64,000 nt of DNA from Glaciecola sp965658765 (GCA_965658765.1 CBFHTO010000001.1:66527-130526); one strand, 5' to 3'. Shown: positions 8,598 through 17,743, counted from the stretch's first letter. Numbers and translations are program-made. Notes: generated from the sequence alone by a model not told the origin.

Positions 8598-8774
8598 TTA
8601 CGAACTAGGACGTTTGCCTTTCAACGCTCCCGCAATCAATGAGATAGCCAACAGCGCTAAAAAGACAAAGAATAAAATTTGTGCAATATTCGTTGCCGCA
8701 CCAGCGATCCCACCAAAGCCCAAAATTGCAGCGATGATTGCAATAATAAAAAACGTAATAGCCCAACCTAACAT
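8598..8774 (-). CDS. DUF1328 (YtjA-like) small membrane protein
   Basis: 58 residues read directly from the minus strand: it begins MLGWAITFFIIAIIAAILGF, has a GGIAGAA turn, a second hydrophobic helix and ends KGKRPSS. This matches the DUF1328 family of two-helix inner-membrane proteins found in stress-induced loci. GGAGGC sits five bases before the ATG, a near-ideal ribosome-binding site. A longer open frame over the same bases (8605-8790) is a shadow. It is first in a minus-strand series with the small lipoproteins and may share the sigma-54-like site at 8889-8906. Confidence 0.9.
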   Translation of the reverse strand: MLGWAITFFIIAIIAAILGFGGIAGAATNIAQILFFVFLALLAISLIAGALKGKRPSS

Positions 8775-9143
8775 TGTCGCCTCCAGTCATTTAACATTTT
8801 ATAAAGTGTCGCTTTTCTTCACACTCGATGTGATTTAAATCATTCAGTGAAATCAAAGAAACGCGAGTATCAATCGTTAAAAACGTCGTTGCGAAAACAA
8901 TGCCAAACAAGAAAGAATAGAAAATTAATATATTTTTCAGTTAATTAGAACTTAGTTTGAGCATATTCAACTAAGTGTGAAAAGACGGGTTTAGAAGCTT
9001 TTACATGGCAGTAAGAAAGGTTTTCTTAGTGCCAGAAACGAAAGAAGCGAGAGACGCGATTGATTTATCAAAACGAAATGATGAGCTATGGTGCAACACG
9101 ATGCTGACTGCGCAGCACCGCACTTTATATTGTACTGTGAGGT
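8775..9143. other. Intergenic region upstream of DUF1328
   Basis: 369 bases without a convincing gene. It contains the sigma-54-like site at 8889-8906. A short plus-strand frame (9005-9169, 54 codons, starting MAVRKVFLVPETKEARDAI) runs into the end of the laminarinase gene; it lacks a good ribosome-binding site and I do not call it. Confidence 0.5.
8889..8906 (-). promoter_or_regulatory. Candidate sigma-54 promoter of the DUF1328/lipoprotein genes
   Basis: On the minus strand the sequence is TTGGCATTGTTTTCGCAA. It has the -24 TGGCA element and GG-N10-GC spacing but one mismatch (C for T) in the -12 TTGC element. The predicted start near 8880 lies about 105 bases before the DUF1328 ATG. Confidence 0.42.
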
Positions 9144-11210
9144 TTATTGAGTCTCACGACGATGCAACATAGAGGACAAAATAGAGCGCAAAGATGCCAT
9201 TATAAATAAAATAAAAATAACAAATACACTGTTTGCCCCTCCAGAGCTAGATGCGTCACTCGGCTCTGGCGCCGCAGCGGGTTGCTCGACTGCTAGTGTT
9301 ATTGATGCATCGGCATTTAAAGCACCGCTATCGGTGACCTCTACACTTATAACAACCTGACTTGCAGACACCGCCGACGGATTAAAGGTAATCTGAGCAC
9401 CTTCTCCGCTATACGAGTCCAGTCCAGTTACTGACCAAACGTACGTATGCTCATCGCCTTCATTGTCGTCACTCACTTGAGCTTGCACAGTTACACTTCC
9501 TGCGTCTATAGCAATACGCGAAATATTTTCCGAGCTCTGTGTGGCCACAACGGAAACGCTCGGCGCTACATTTTGTTCTACAGGGCAGCCTGTTTCGTCG
9601 ACTTGCGTACCTTGAGGCGTTTCAGGACAAAGATCCGTTCCATCTTCAACACCGTCTCCATCTGTGTCGATGCTTACCGCCTCATCCGAGCTAAAATAAA
9701 TATTATCTAGGTAAACACTGCCATTGCCTTCTATTTTAAGTTGAAATATATCGCTTAAATCTACATTAGAAAATGCCGAAAGCGGGATCTTAACGGTTTC
9801 CCACTGTTCTCTTTTCACGTCTATGTTAAAAGCAGTCTCTCTTGGGCCAGGGCTAATTATAAAAAATTGAAGTACGCTAGAATCGTTAGTCCAATAATCT
9901 AAATTGACAAAGTCCATTCCTCTTACATCTTGAGGATTATTTTCAAAATCAGTGCCTTGATAATTTAAATTTGAATATTTAAGTACATTGTTACCATCAA
10001 TCACTTCCATGCTGACTTGAGTTGCTTGTCCCCAATTAGGGTTATAATCAATCTCACTTATATTGGTATAAGCATCACTAAACAAAGATATGACTTGGCT
10101 TTCAGGTGTTGACGGCTCTTCTGCTGCAAGCTTAGGAGCGTCTACAATCTCACAACCATTTTGTGCAACATTTGTCCCAGCCGGTGTATCTGGGCATTCA
10201 TCTTGCGAATTTACAACGCCGTCGTTGTCGTCGTCTGCCGCTGTAGGCGTACTCTCGTTACATCGATTAAAACTATTTGTATCCGTTTTTGCGCAATGAG
10301 CCACATAGTCGACTTCCATGGTCGCAGTCTCAAGCGTTGGATCGATATTACCGCCTAAATTCCCTCCCATCGCAACATTGAGTAGTACGAACATAGGCTC
10401 TTCGTACTGAGAGCAATTCGTCATGTCCTGAGTCGCGACAAGCTCGTCATTCATGTAGAAGGCAACCTCATCTGCAGTCCATTCCATAGCATAGGTTTGA
10501 TAGGTCATCACATCAGGAGCACCGCCAGTATAGGTTTTTCGGACCTCTGCACCGCATCCGCCTGTGTTGAAAAAATTGGTAATATAGCGATCGCCGTTAT
10601 TTCCATACCACTCCCAAACGTCTATTTCTCCAGCGCCGGGATTGGGCCAATTAATTGAGTCGCCATCTCCTTTGATAGGTTGCTCCGCTATCCGGTTTTC
10701 TAGCATCCAAAACGCAGGCCATGTACCACCTCTTAGCTCTAAGAAACGAATTCTTGCTTCTACACGCCCGTATAAGAACTCACCCTTATCCTTGCTATTC
10801 AGGCGCCCTGATGTCCACGTTTTATTGATGCCGTTCAGACCAACACAGCTATTGTTCTCCTTTCGGGAAATGATTTTTAAGGTACCATCAGATACTTCGT
10901 AATTGCGTTTATCACTGCTGTCATCGTCTGTATAACACTGTACTTCATTGTTATAATTGGCTTGTGTCTGTGCGGTCCACTTATTCCAATTAACGCTGTT
11001 TCCTTCAAATTTATCTATCCAAGTGACTTCCCAACCGGCGTGACTTGCAGATACGAATAATAAGCCCATAAATATCGCGCTGATCACTTTTGCTGACTTA
11101 GCGCGCCATTGATCAAAACACGTATTTGTCTGAAAGTGATGTAGGACTCGAATAACGATGTTTTTGAAAACAGCAATGAAAATAAAGCAAAACCGTGCCT
11201 TAACACACAT
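9144..11210 (-). CDS. Secreted GH16 endo-beta-1,3-glucanase (laminarinase) with carbohydrate-binding modules
   Basis: 688 residues. After a long N-terminal signal region (cut probably after SASHA, residue 58), a GH16 domain spans about 60-310 with the catalytic signature EIDVWE (Glu195 nucleophile, Asp197, Glu200 acid/base). Then come a calcium-binding thrombospondin type 3 repeat (DDDNDGVVNSQDECPDTP), a beta-sandwich carbohydrate-binding-like module (about 365-510), a second type 3 repeat and a PKD/Ig-like domain. The tail is SSGG, a hydrophobic helix and arginines, resembling GlyGly-CTERM sorting. Such enzymes cut laminarin, the algal storage glucan, outside the cell. AAGGAC lies six bases before the ATG at 11210. 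No other laminarin-utilisation genes are adjacent. Confidence 0.92.
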   Translation of the reverse strand: MCVKARFCFIFIAVFKNIVIRVLHHFQTNTCFDQWRAKSAKVISAIFMGLLFVSASHAGWEVTWIDKFEGNSVNWNKWTAQTQANYNNEVQCYTDDDSSDKRNYEVSDGTLKIISRKENNSCVGLNGINKTWTSGRLNSKDKGEFLYGRVEARIRFLELRGGTWPAFWMLENRIAEQPIKGDGDSINWPNPGAGEIDVWEWYGNNGDRYITNFFNTGGCGAEVRKTYTGGAPDVMTYQTYAMEWTADEVAFYMNDELVATQDMTNCSQYEEPMFVLLNVAMGGNLGGNIDPTLETATMEVDYVAHCAKTDTNSFNRCNESTPTAADDDNDGVVNSQDECPDTPAGTNVAQNGCEIVDAPKLAAEEPSTPESQVISLFSDAYTNISEIDYNPNWGQATQVSMEVIDGNNVLKYSNLNYQGTDFENNPQDVRGMDFVNLDYWTNDSSVLQFFIISPGPRETAFNIDVKREQWETVKIPLSAFSNVDLSDIFQLKIEGNGSVYLDNIYFSSDEAVSIDTDGDGVEDGTDLCPETPQGTQVDETGCPVEQNVAPSVSVVATQSSENISRIAIDAGSVTVQAQVSDDNEGDEHTYVWSVTGLDSYSGEGAQITFNPSAVSASQVVISVEVTDSGALNADASITLAVEQPAAAPEPSDASSSGGANSVFVIFILFIMASLRSILSSMLHRRETQ

Positions 11211-11561
11211 AATTACGTCCTTAGTTTAACGAAGTGAAGTAGAATACAAAAAGGGCTGCGGGCTTAAAAAAACAAAATTAAAAAATACAACATACAGATG
11301 CGTGTTTATAAATATGTGCTGAATTAAACGAATAATTTTACGAACCACTAACCTTGCGTTTACATATTATGAAAACATTACTTTGTTATGCAATCTAGAT
11401 GGGCTCAGATGGACTTTTGCATAGTTAGTAAGCTATGACACTGAACAGTTTGTTGCTCGAACAAAACGTCGAAGCTTTTTTGCAACAAACTAGAAATTTT
11501 CACATCCTATTACTTTAAAACGACCGTATAAATCTCACAAAAAGAACAATAAAGGATATCT
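11211..11561. promoter_or_regulatory. Divergent intergenic region with a 10-base inverted repeat
   Basis: 351 gene-free bases between the laminarinase and the flavin oxidoreductase, so it must hold both promoters. A perfect inverted repeat AGTTTGTTGC (11447-11456) and GCAACAAACT (11482-11491), with centres 35 bases apart, is a candidate operator for the oxidoreductase gene. No clear -35/-10 pair was identified. Confidence 0.4.
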
Positions 11562-12797
11562 ATGACAACAGCTATGCAAGCAATCACGCTTCGAAGCGGA
11601 CTGAATCTGAAAAATAGAATTGTGAAAGCCGCCATGGAAGAGAACATGGGTAACGCTGAACTGTTGCCAGATGAGCGCCTGATTCGTCTTTATCGTAGTT
11701 GGTCTGAGGGAAATGTGGGATTGATACTCACAGGTAATGTAATGGTAGATAACACGGCGATGACAGGGCCTAGTGGTATTGCACTAACCTCAGAAAAAGG
11801 TCTTGAGAGCTTCTCAAAATTGTCTGGTGCGGCTAAATCAAATGGTAACTCTGTCGTCATGCAGATAAATCACCCTGGCAGACAAGTGTTCAAGAGTTTA
11901 GGCACGCTGAGCTATTCTGCGTCCGATGTTGAACTGCAGCTTGGCAAGCACAGTAAACTCTTTGCTAAGCCAATACCAATGTCCGAAAATCATATTCAAT
12001 CTCTTATTGCGAAATTTATAAATACAGCACAGCTCGCTCAACGAGCGGGTTTTGACGGTGTACAAGTGCATGCTGCACATGGATACTTACTTTCTCAATT
12101 TTTATCACCGAGCATTAACCAACGGACCGATAAATGGGGCGGAAACCTCGAGAACAGAAGCCGCCTACTCGTCTCCATCATAAAGGGTATAAAGCAAAAC
12201 TGTGGGCAAGGTTTTAGTGTATCTCTCAAGTTAAATTCGGCGGATTTTCAAAAAGGTGGATTTAAGGCTGAAGAAGCGCAAGAGGTCGTTGCAATGTTAG
12301 AGCCATTCAACTTGGATTTCATTGAGCTTTCCGGAGGTAGTTATGAATCACCCGCAATGCAAGGTACCACCGCCGATGGTACGAGCTTAGCGAGAGAGGC
12401 TTATTTTCTTGAGTTTGCGGCAAAAATCGCGAAGTCATCAAAAACACCCATTATGACTACAGGCGGGATCACTAGGCTAAGTACTGTCGAAAAGGTCTTA
12501 GCACAAGATGTACAGCTCGTGGGAATTGCCTCAGGCTTAGCCTGTGTGCCCGATTTAGTAAAGCGATGGGAGGACAACCCTGATTATCAAGTTTCACCGC
12601 CTAAAGTGACATGGCGAAATAAAACTTTAAGTGGCTTAAGCAATATGGCAATGATCAGAAGACAATTACAGCGATTGGGTAATGGCAAAAATACCATTGA
12701 TGCCCCTTCTCCCGTTTTCAGCTTGATAAAAGACCGTATTCGTCTAGCGAAACTAGCCAAGCGGTACCGCAAACAATTCGGCAATGTAAATGACTAA
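11562..12797 (+). CDS. NADH:flavin oxidoreductase (Old Yellow Enzyme family)
   Basis: 411 residues forming an FMN-binding TIM barrel. Visible motifs: LKNRIVKAAMEEN at the N-terminal strand, QINHPGRQ, the catalytic/FMN region VQVHAAHGYLLSQFLSP, the GGNLENRSRL motif typical of 2,4-dienoyl-CoA reductase and OYE-like enzymes, and MTTGGITR in the phosphate-binding loop. It lacks the C-terminal FeS/FAD-NAD(P) half of FadH-type reductases, so it is the short OYE form. It reduces an activated alkene or related substrate with NAD(P)H; the substrate is unknown. AAAGGATAT precedes the ATG. Confidence 0.88.
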   Translation: MTTAMQAITLRSGLNLKNRIVKAAMEENMGNAELLPDERLIRLYRSWSEGNVGLILTGNVMVDNTAMTGPSGIALTSEKGLESFSKLSGAAKSNGNSVVMQINHPGRQVFKSLGTLSYSASDVELQLGKHSKLFAKPIPMSENHIQSLIAKFINTAQLAQRAGFDGVQVHAAHGYLLSQFLSPSINQRTDKWGGNLENRSRLLVSIIKGIKQNCGQGFSVSLKLNSADFQKGGFKAEEAQEVVAMLEPFNLDFIELSGGSYESPAMQGTTADGTSLAREAYFLEFAAKIAKSSKTPIMTTGGITRLSTVEKVLAQDVQLVGIASGLACVPDLVKRWEDNPDYQVSPPKVTWRNKTLSGLSNMAMIRRQLQRLGNGKNTIDAPSPVFSLIKDRIRLAKLAKRYRKQFGNVND

Positions 12798-12891
12798 AAA
12801 GTGGATCATTGTTTGATTTAAGCTTTTATGTCCTTATATAATAATATGTATACATTATTCCTTTTAATTATAAAGAGTTTGGAGCAAAATT

Positions 12892-13320
12892 ATGACTGAG
12901 TTTACGCCATGGTCGGCCCTGATTGGTGGAGGGTTTATCGGTCTTTCAGCTTTATTACTAATGCTGCTGATTGGCAAAGTTGCAGGGTGTTCTGGAATTC
13001 TAACTAATATATTTAAGCCTTATCAGCATTCGCTTTCCGAATGGCTTTGGAGGTTGTGCTTTGTAATTGGTTTAGGAGCTGGCCCAGTACTTGCGAGTTT
13101 CTTCACTGACTATTCCCTACCGCAAACTTATGACTTATCCAATCAGACTATTTTAATAGGCGGGTTTTTAGTTGGTCTTGGCGCTGCTATAGGCGCTGGA
13201 TGTACAAGCGGTCATGGCAGTTGTGGAATGGGTAGAATTTCGACTCGTTCCATCATCGCGACTCTTGTTTTTATGGGAAGTGCTGTAATCACTGTGTTTA
13301 TTTTAAATCATCTATTGTAA
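12892..13320 (+). CDS. YeeE/YedE-family membrane protein, first half
   Basis: 142 residues with about four transmembrane helices. The conserved cysteine motifs GKVAGCSGIL and GAGCTSGHGSCGMGR belong to the YeeE/YedE (TsuA-like) family, whose characterised member takes up thiosulfate. Here the transporter is split over two genes, each about half of the fused version. It is separated from the second half by a few bases, with GGAG before the ATG. A role in import of a small sulfur compound is inferred from the family. Confidence 0.87.
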   Translation: MTEFTPWSALIGGGFIGLSALLLMLLIGKVAGCSGILTNIFKPYQHSLSEWLWRLCFVIGLGAGPVLASFFTDYSLPQTYDLSNQTILIGGFLVGLGAAIGAGCTSGHGSCGMGRISTRSIIATLVFMGSAVITVFILNHLL

Positions 13321-13338
13321 GGGTTGAAGGACATTATT

Positions 13339-13761
13339 ATGAAAGCATTAATTGGCCTTCTTACAGGCACTATATTTGGGTTTGGGCTTACTGTATCGCA
13401 AATGGTCGACCCACAAAAAGTAAAAAACTTTTTAGATTTTTTTGGTAATTGGGACCCTAGTCTCGCATTTGTAATGGGCGGCGCCTTAATCGTATTTGGA
13501 CTCGGTTATTTTTCCTTGATAAAAAGTAGGACAAAAGCCTTAGTTGACGGTGATATTCCAGCAGTATCTAAAGAACCTGTTGATAAAAAACTACTTCTCG
13601 GTGCGATGATCTTTGGTGTAGGTTGGGGTATCTCTGGCATTTGCCCAGGCCCAGCAGTTGCGAATGTAAGTAGTTTTGACCTTAGTATGCTGAGCTTTAT
13701 TGCTGTGATGATTGTCGGCTTACTCATTGGGAGCAGCATAAAGAAGAGAATTAGCGCTTAG
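13339..13761 (+). CDS. YeeE/YedE-family membrane protein, second half
   Basis: 140 residues with about four transmembrane helices and the family motif GWGISGICPGPAV, whose cysteine lines the substrate path in thiosulfate transporters. I chose the ATG at 13339 because AAGGAC lies just upstream; an upstream in-frame TTG (13324) would place that ribosome-binding site inside the coding region. It follows the first-half gene in an operon and lies before a PLP enzyme of the trans-sulfuration family, which fits sulfur metabolism. Confidence 0.87.
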   Translation: MKALIGLLTGTIFGFGLTVSQMVDPQKVKNFLDFFGNWDPSLAFVMGGALIVFGLGYFSLIKSRTKALVDGDIPAVSKEPVDKKLLLGAMIFGVGWGISGICPGPAVANVSSFDLSMLSFIAVMIVGLLIGSSIKKRISA

Positions 13762-13847
13762 TATTAAATTTGAATTGTGATGATAATTCCAAATTAATAG
13801 GTGCAAGTTACTCATTATGTTAATGCAATAGAATAGAAGAGTTACCA

Positions 13848-14957
13848 ATGGAAAACACCAGAAAACTGGGTACGCGGGTCGTGCACGCTGGCTTACCTGA
13901 AGCTCAACAGGGTGCGCCATTTAACCACGGCCCATCTTTCGCTAGTACGTTTCACCTCTCCGGAGATACCGAAAACGCCCACTTTCAATACGGTCGATTC
14001 TCAAACCCCACGTGGGAAGCTCTAGAAGGCGCGTTAGCGGAACTTGAAGGTGGAGATTGCGTAATATTTCCATCAGGCATGGCCGCGATAGCTTCAATAT
14101 TATCAAGCTTAACAAAAAGCGGAGATAAAGTTGTACTGACGGGAGATGGATATTTTGCGACCCGAGCCTATGCTATCGAATTCTTACAGACCAATGGTCT
14201 TGAGCTTTGCTTCGTCAATACCTTAGATTTACAAAGTTTTGATTATCAGGGCGTAAACCTTGTCTTGATTGAAACGCCAAGCAATCCTTTATTAGATATT
14301 GTAGACATCCAAGCATTAGCATCCAAAGTGCATGAAGCAGGCGCCTTACTCGCAATAGACAATACAACGTCTACCGTGCTTGGCCAACAACCATTGAGTT
14401 TAGGGGCTGATATATCAATGAGCGCAGATACAAAGGCGCTAAATGGGCATAGTGATGTGGTGTTCGGCCATGTTGCTTCGCTCGACCCTGAAATATCAAA
14501 TCGCATACGGTTGTGGCGTAAATTAGCCGGCAATATTCCTGGTCCAATGGAAACTTGGTTGGTTCACCGTGGTCTGGCGACGCTCGACGTTCGTCTTGAA
14601 CGGATGTGTAATAACGCCCTAAAGCTTGCGGAGTTACTCGAACAGCACCCTTCTGTCAAATGGGTAAGGTACCCGGGGCTAACATCTGACCCATCTCACG
14701 CTATCGCTTCCAAACAAATGCATTACTTTGGTTTCATCATTAGTTTTGATTTAGGAAATCAAAGAAAAGCAGATAAATTTTTAGAAACCGAGCTGATTTT
14801 TGAAGCGACTAGCTTTGGTGGGGTGCATACCATGGCCGAAAGACGCGCTCGTTGGGGTACAGATGACGTACCTGCAGGTATGATACGTTTGTCTGTAGGT
14901 TGTGAGAGAAGCAGCGACATACTAGCGGCAATTGAACAGTCATTGGATAATTTATAA
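13848..14957 (+). CDS. Cys/Met-metabolism PLP-dependent enzyme (cystathionine gamma-lyase/synthase family)
   Basis: 369 residues. N-terminal TRVVHAG motif, YGRFSNPTW in place of the usual YsRtgNPT, FPSGMAAI, IETPSNPLLDI, the PLP aspartate in AIDNTT, and the Schiff-base lysine in SADTKALNGHSD. The C-terminal half has the family motifs VRYPGL and FGGVHT. Whether the reaction is beta/gamma elimination or gamma replacement cannot be decided from the sequence. It sits downstream of the split YeeE pair on the same strand, with GAAGAG before the ATG. Confidence 0.88.
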   Translation: MENTRKLGTRVVHAGLPEAQQGAPFNHGPSFASTFHLSGDTENAHFQYGRFSNPTWEALEGALAELEGGDCVIFPSGMAAIASILSSLTKSGDKVVLTGDGYFATRAYAIEFLQTNGLELCFVNTLDLQSFDYQGVNLVLIETPSNPLLDIVDIQALASKVHEAGALLAIDNTTSTVLGQQPLSLGADISMSADTKALNGHSDVVFGHVASLDPEISNRIRLWRKLAGNIPGPMETWLVHRGLATLDVRLERMCNNALKLAELLEQHPSVKWVRYPGLTSDPSHAIASKQMHYFGFIISFDLGNQRKADKFLETELIFEATSFGGVHTMAERRARWGTDDVPAGMIRLSVGCERSSDILAAIEQSLDNL

Positions 14958-15005
14958 ATGAGATCTTGTCTATTTAGTATTGCTTTATGATGTTGGCGAA
15001 ATGGC

Positions 15006-15494
15006 TTACTGAAGCATTTCGTTTGAAATATGCTGGTATTTATCGCAGCTTTTTATAAGCGAGTACGAACTAAGCTTTTCAACGCTCAAGACATGGCTCT
15101 TAGCTTGGCTTTGCGCTCGTATGTAATGCATGAGTAAGTCGAAATCACCATCGCCGCTTAACAACATCACATGTTCAACTGAGTGCATCTTGTCTACCAT
15201 ATCAAGCGCTATACCAACATCCCAATCGCCCTTCGATGATCCATCTTCACGCTGCAAATAAGGCTTAAGCTTTATATCAAAACCAATGCTTTTCAACGCG
15301 GTTTGAAATTTGTGCTGCCCGTCATTTTGGCTTTCTATCGCGTATGCTCGAGCAAGCACAATCTCGTAATCTTTTTCTAAGGACGTATATAATTTGCGGT
15401 AGTTGAATTGTTTCCCAAACGCTTGTCTGCAGGTGTAATAGACGTTTTGCACATCGACAAACACAGCAATACTTGGTTTATCCTGCTTACTCAT
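15006..15494 (-). CDS. NYN (LabA/DUF88-type) PIN-like nuclease-domain protein
   Basis: 162 residues covering a single NYN domain. The acidic residues of the PIN-like fold are visible: AVFVDVQNVYY near the N-terminus, DVGIALDMVD in the middle and LLSGDGDFDLLM near the C-terminus. Members are thought to be metal-dependent RNases, but few have been tested. It is convergent with the PLP enzyme and lies just downstream of the DEAD-box helicase on the same strand, which suits an RNA-related role. Confidence 0.85.
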   Translation of the reverse strand: MSKQDKPSIAVFVDVQNVYYTCRQAFGKQFNYRKLYTSLEKDYEIVLARAYAIESQNDGQHKFQTALKSIGFDIKLKPYLQREDGSSKGDWDVGIALDMVDKMHSVEHVMLLSGDGDFDLLMHYIRAQSQAKSHVLSVEKLSSYSLIKSCDKYQHISNEMLQ

Positions 15495-15531
15495 CGCTTT
15501 TTAACTCGAATACAATTCATTGACCTTCTCC

Positions 15532-16794
15532 TTAAGTTTTGTTTAGTCCGCCGGATTTAGTCTGCGAGTTGTTGGATCTTGGTCGTCTTTTATTTGTTTT
15601 TTTTGGACGCTTGTCACGCGTATCAGTAGGCCGAGATGTAGATTTTCTATTTAGTGGCTCGGTGGGTTCAAAACCTTCTATTATTTGGCGTTCAATTTTT
15701 AACTTGATCATCCGTTCAATACTAGCGAGCTGTTTTACTTCCTCTGCACACACAAGAGACATCGCTTTACCTGATTTGCCTGCACGGCCAGTTCGTCCTA
15801 TTCGGTGAACGTAATCTTCAGGTACATGTGGCAAATCAAAATTGACTACGAAAGGCAGTTGCGAGATATCAATTCCCCTCGCGGCAATGTCTGTGGCTAC
15901 CAGTACTTGTATAGACTCGTCTTTGAAATCAGCGAGTGCTCTCGTTCTCACATTTTGACTTTTGTTACCGTGGATAGCAGCCGCGTGAATGCCTTTTTTA
16001 TTTAATACCTTGGTGAGTCGATTCGCTCCGTGTTTAGTGCGAGTAAACACCAAAACCTGAAACCAATTCTCAGATTTAATAAGATGTACTAAAAGTTCGG
16101 TTTTTCGTGCTTTATCTACAGGGTGAACAAATTGATCAATTCGCTCAACCGTTGTATTTGATGGACTTACCGAAACCTCGACAGGATCGTTCATTAACCC
16201 TCGGGCGAGAGTTCTAATTTCGGGAGAAAACGTTGCCGAAAATAACAGATTTTGTCTGTTTTTTGGCAAGAGTGCTAAAATTCGTTTTACATCTTTAATG
16301 AAGCCCATGTCTAGCATGCGGTCAGCTTCATCCAATACCAAAACCTCTATTTGGTTAAATTTAATCGCATTTTGCTGATACAGATCTAAAAGGCGACCGG
16401 GCGTGGCAATCAATATATCAGTACCTCGACGTAGCTTCATCATTTGAGGGTTTATCTTTACCCCTCCAAATACTAAGTTATATTTAAGATCTAACTTAGT
16501 GCCGTAAACCTCGATGTTTTGCGCCACTTGCGCTGCCAACTCTCTTGTAGGCGTAAGCACCAAGGCCCGAGTATGATTGCTTTTAGCCTTCTGCTTATTT
16601 TCGCTTAAGTTTTGTAAAATAGGCAAAGAAAACGCCGCAGTTTTGCCTGTGCCCGTTTGTGCGGCAGCCATCAAGTCTTTACCTTCTAAGATAGGGGTAA
16701 TGGCTTTTTCTTGAATGGGTGTAGGCTCTTTGTAGCCTTGCTGTTCAAGAATATTTAATAGATCTGGAATTAATCCGAGAGATTCGAAACTCAT
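15532..16794 (-). CDS. rhlE: DEAD-box ATP-dependent RNA helicase, RhlE type
   Basis: 420 residues with all DEAD-box motifs: the Q motif (GYKEPTPIQ), AAQTGTGKT, PTRELA, VLDEAD, SAT, and in the second RecA-like domain ARGIDI and HRIGRTGR. The C-terminal 40 residues are basic (KRPKKTNKRRPRSN), as in RhlE. RhlE remodels RNA in ribosome assembly and RNA decay. Naming within the DEAD-box family is by resemblance; a related paralogue cannot be excluded. Confidence 0.9.
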   Translation of the reverse strand: MSFESLGLIPDLLNILEQQGYKEPTPIQEKAITPILEGKDLMAAAQTGTGKTAAFSLPILQNLSENKQKAKSNHTRALVLTPTRELAAQVAQNIEVYGTKLDLKYNLVFGGVKINPQMMKLRRGTDILIATPGRLLDLYQQNAIKFNQIEVLVLDEADRMLDMGFIKDVKRILALLPKNRQNLLFSATFSPEIRTLARGLMNDPVEVSVSPSNTTVERIDQFVHPVDKARKTELLVHLIKSENWFQVLVFTRTKHGANRLTKVLNKKGIHAAAIHGNKSQNVRTRALADFKDESIQVLVATDIAARGIDISQLPFVVNFDLPHVPEDYVHRIGRTGRAGKSGKAMSLVCAEEVKQLASIERMIKLKIERQIIEGFEPTEPLNRKSTSRPTDTRDKRPKKTNKRRPRSNNSQTKSGGLNKT

Positions 16795-16957
16795 AAAGTG
16801 TTATCTGATATGCCTAGTTAGTTTACGCTAGCTTATAAACGCTCAAGTAATCGGCGGCTAACGCGGCACTGGAGGATACAGTAATTCAAGCCACTTTGCG
16901 AGCAAACAGCATGAACAAGAGTTCAGGTACAACTACATAGAAGCGCTTTAATTTTTC

Positions 16958-17743
16958 TTATTTTTCTTCAATAACATAGTCAAAATCATTTTGGTCAAAT
17001 TTTGATACCGTGATCAAGTTGCCGTTCTTTACTGCTGCAGCAAAATAAAGATTAGGGGGGCCCTTAGTCACGAGCTCCTCAAAGGCTTGTAAAGACTCAC
17101 ATTCATAATTTCGGCATGTGTTTGATCGTAATTCTTCTGGCAGAGCACAACCAGTTTGTGTATGGAATACACAAGCATTTTCATAACTCTGCTCTGGCAA
17201 AAAAGACGCATATAAATCAAAGAATGAAGACTCTGTTACATGAGGCAAAGAGGCCAATATTCTTTTAACTGAATAGTAATCCAAAAAGGCATGCTCACCA
17301 CCTAATAAACAACACTTACCTTTACATGTAGCGCAAGCCTTGCCCATGAGATTTGAGTGCTGGTTTGAGCTACTGGGCGTAAGCTGTTTTGCATAAGTGC
17401 GTGACGCCTCGGGTTGTTTAGCTTGACAATCTTCGTACGCGCGCGAAAGCGAATGCATAAATCTGCTTTTCCGCTCATCCGATAGGATATTGAGTTCACA
17501 ATTATTGGCAGGCAACATTACCGCCTGGTAACTCTGGGGTTTTGCTATCTCTTTCTGAGCATTACGAAAATACCCCTCTGCAACTGCGTGTAACTTAGCG
17601 TGTGCATCCTCTTGCTGGGTTTGAATAATATGCTGTACTTGAGCCCGTTGACAAGCCGGCTCGGAACAAAACCGACTCCGACTATAATCGATAAAAGCCA
17701 TCTCAGTACCACAATGATGGCAGTTGAGCTGGCTATTAAACAT
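16958..17743 (-). CDS. Cysteine-cluster (YkgJ-like) protein with an N-terminal zinc-ribbon-like motif
   Basis: 261 residues. The N-terminus has CHHCG and FCSEPAC, a possible zinc site. Residues from about 138 on carry the YkgJ-type cysteine cluster: CATCKGKCC, then CVFHTQTGCALP and SNTCRNYEC. Such clusters are thought to bind metal, perhaps Zn or Fe-S; the function is unknown. It lies 81 bases downstream of clpV on the same strand, so it may be co-transcribed with the T6SS left arm, but nothing in the sequence links it to secretion. Confidence 0.75.
   Translation of the reverse strand: MFNSQLNCHHCGTEMAFIDYSRSRFCSEPACQRAQVQHIIQTQQEDAHAKLHAVAEGYFRNAQKEIAKPQSYQAVMLPANNCELNILSDERKSRFMHSLSRAYEDCQAKQPEASRTYAKQLTPSSSNQHSNLMGKACATCKGKCCLLGGEHAFLDYYSVKRILASLPHVTESSFFDLYASFLPEQSYENACVFHTQTGCALPEELRSNTCRNYECESLQAFEELVTKGPPNLYFAAAVKNGNLITVSKFDQNDFDYVIEEK

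Noticed and set aside
8605..8790. 61-codon minus-strand frame overlapping the DUF1328 gene
   Set aside because: Its translation has scattered Cys, Trp and Tyr with no family pattern. The DUF1328 frame at 8598-8774 has a clear family match and an ideal ribosome-binding site.
9005..9169. Small plus-strand frame of 54 codons
   Set aside because: No good ribosome-binding site, no recognisable motif, and it runs into the end of the laminarinase gene.
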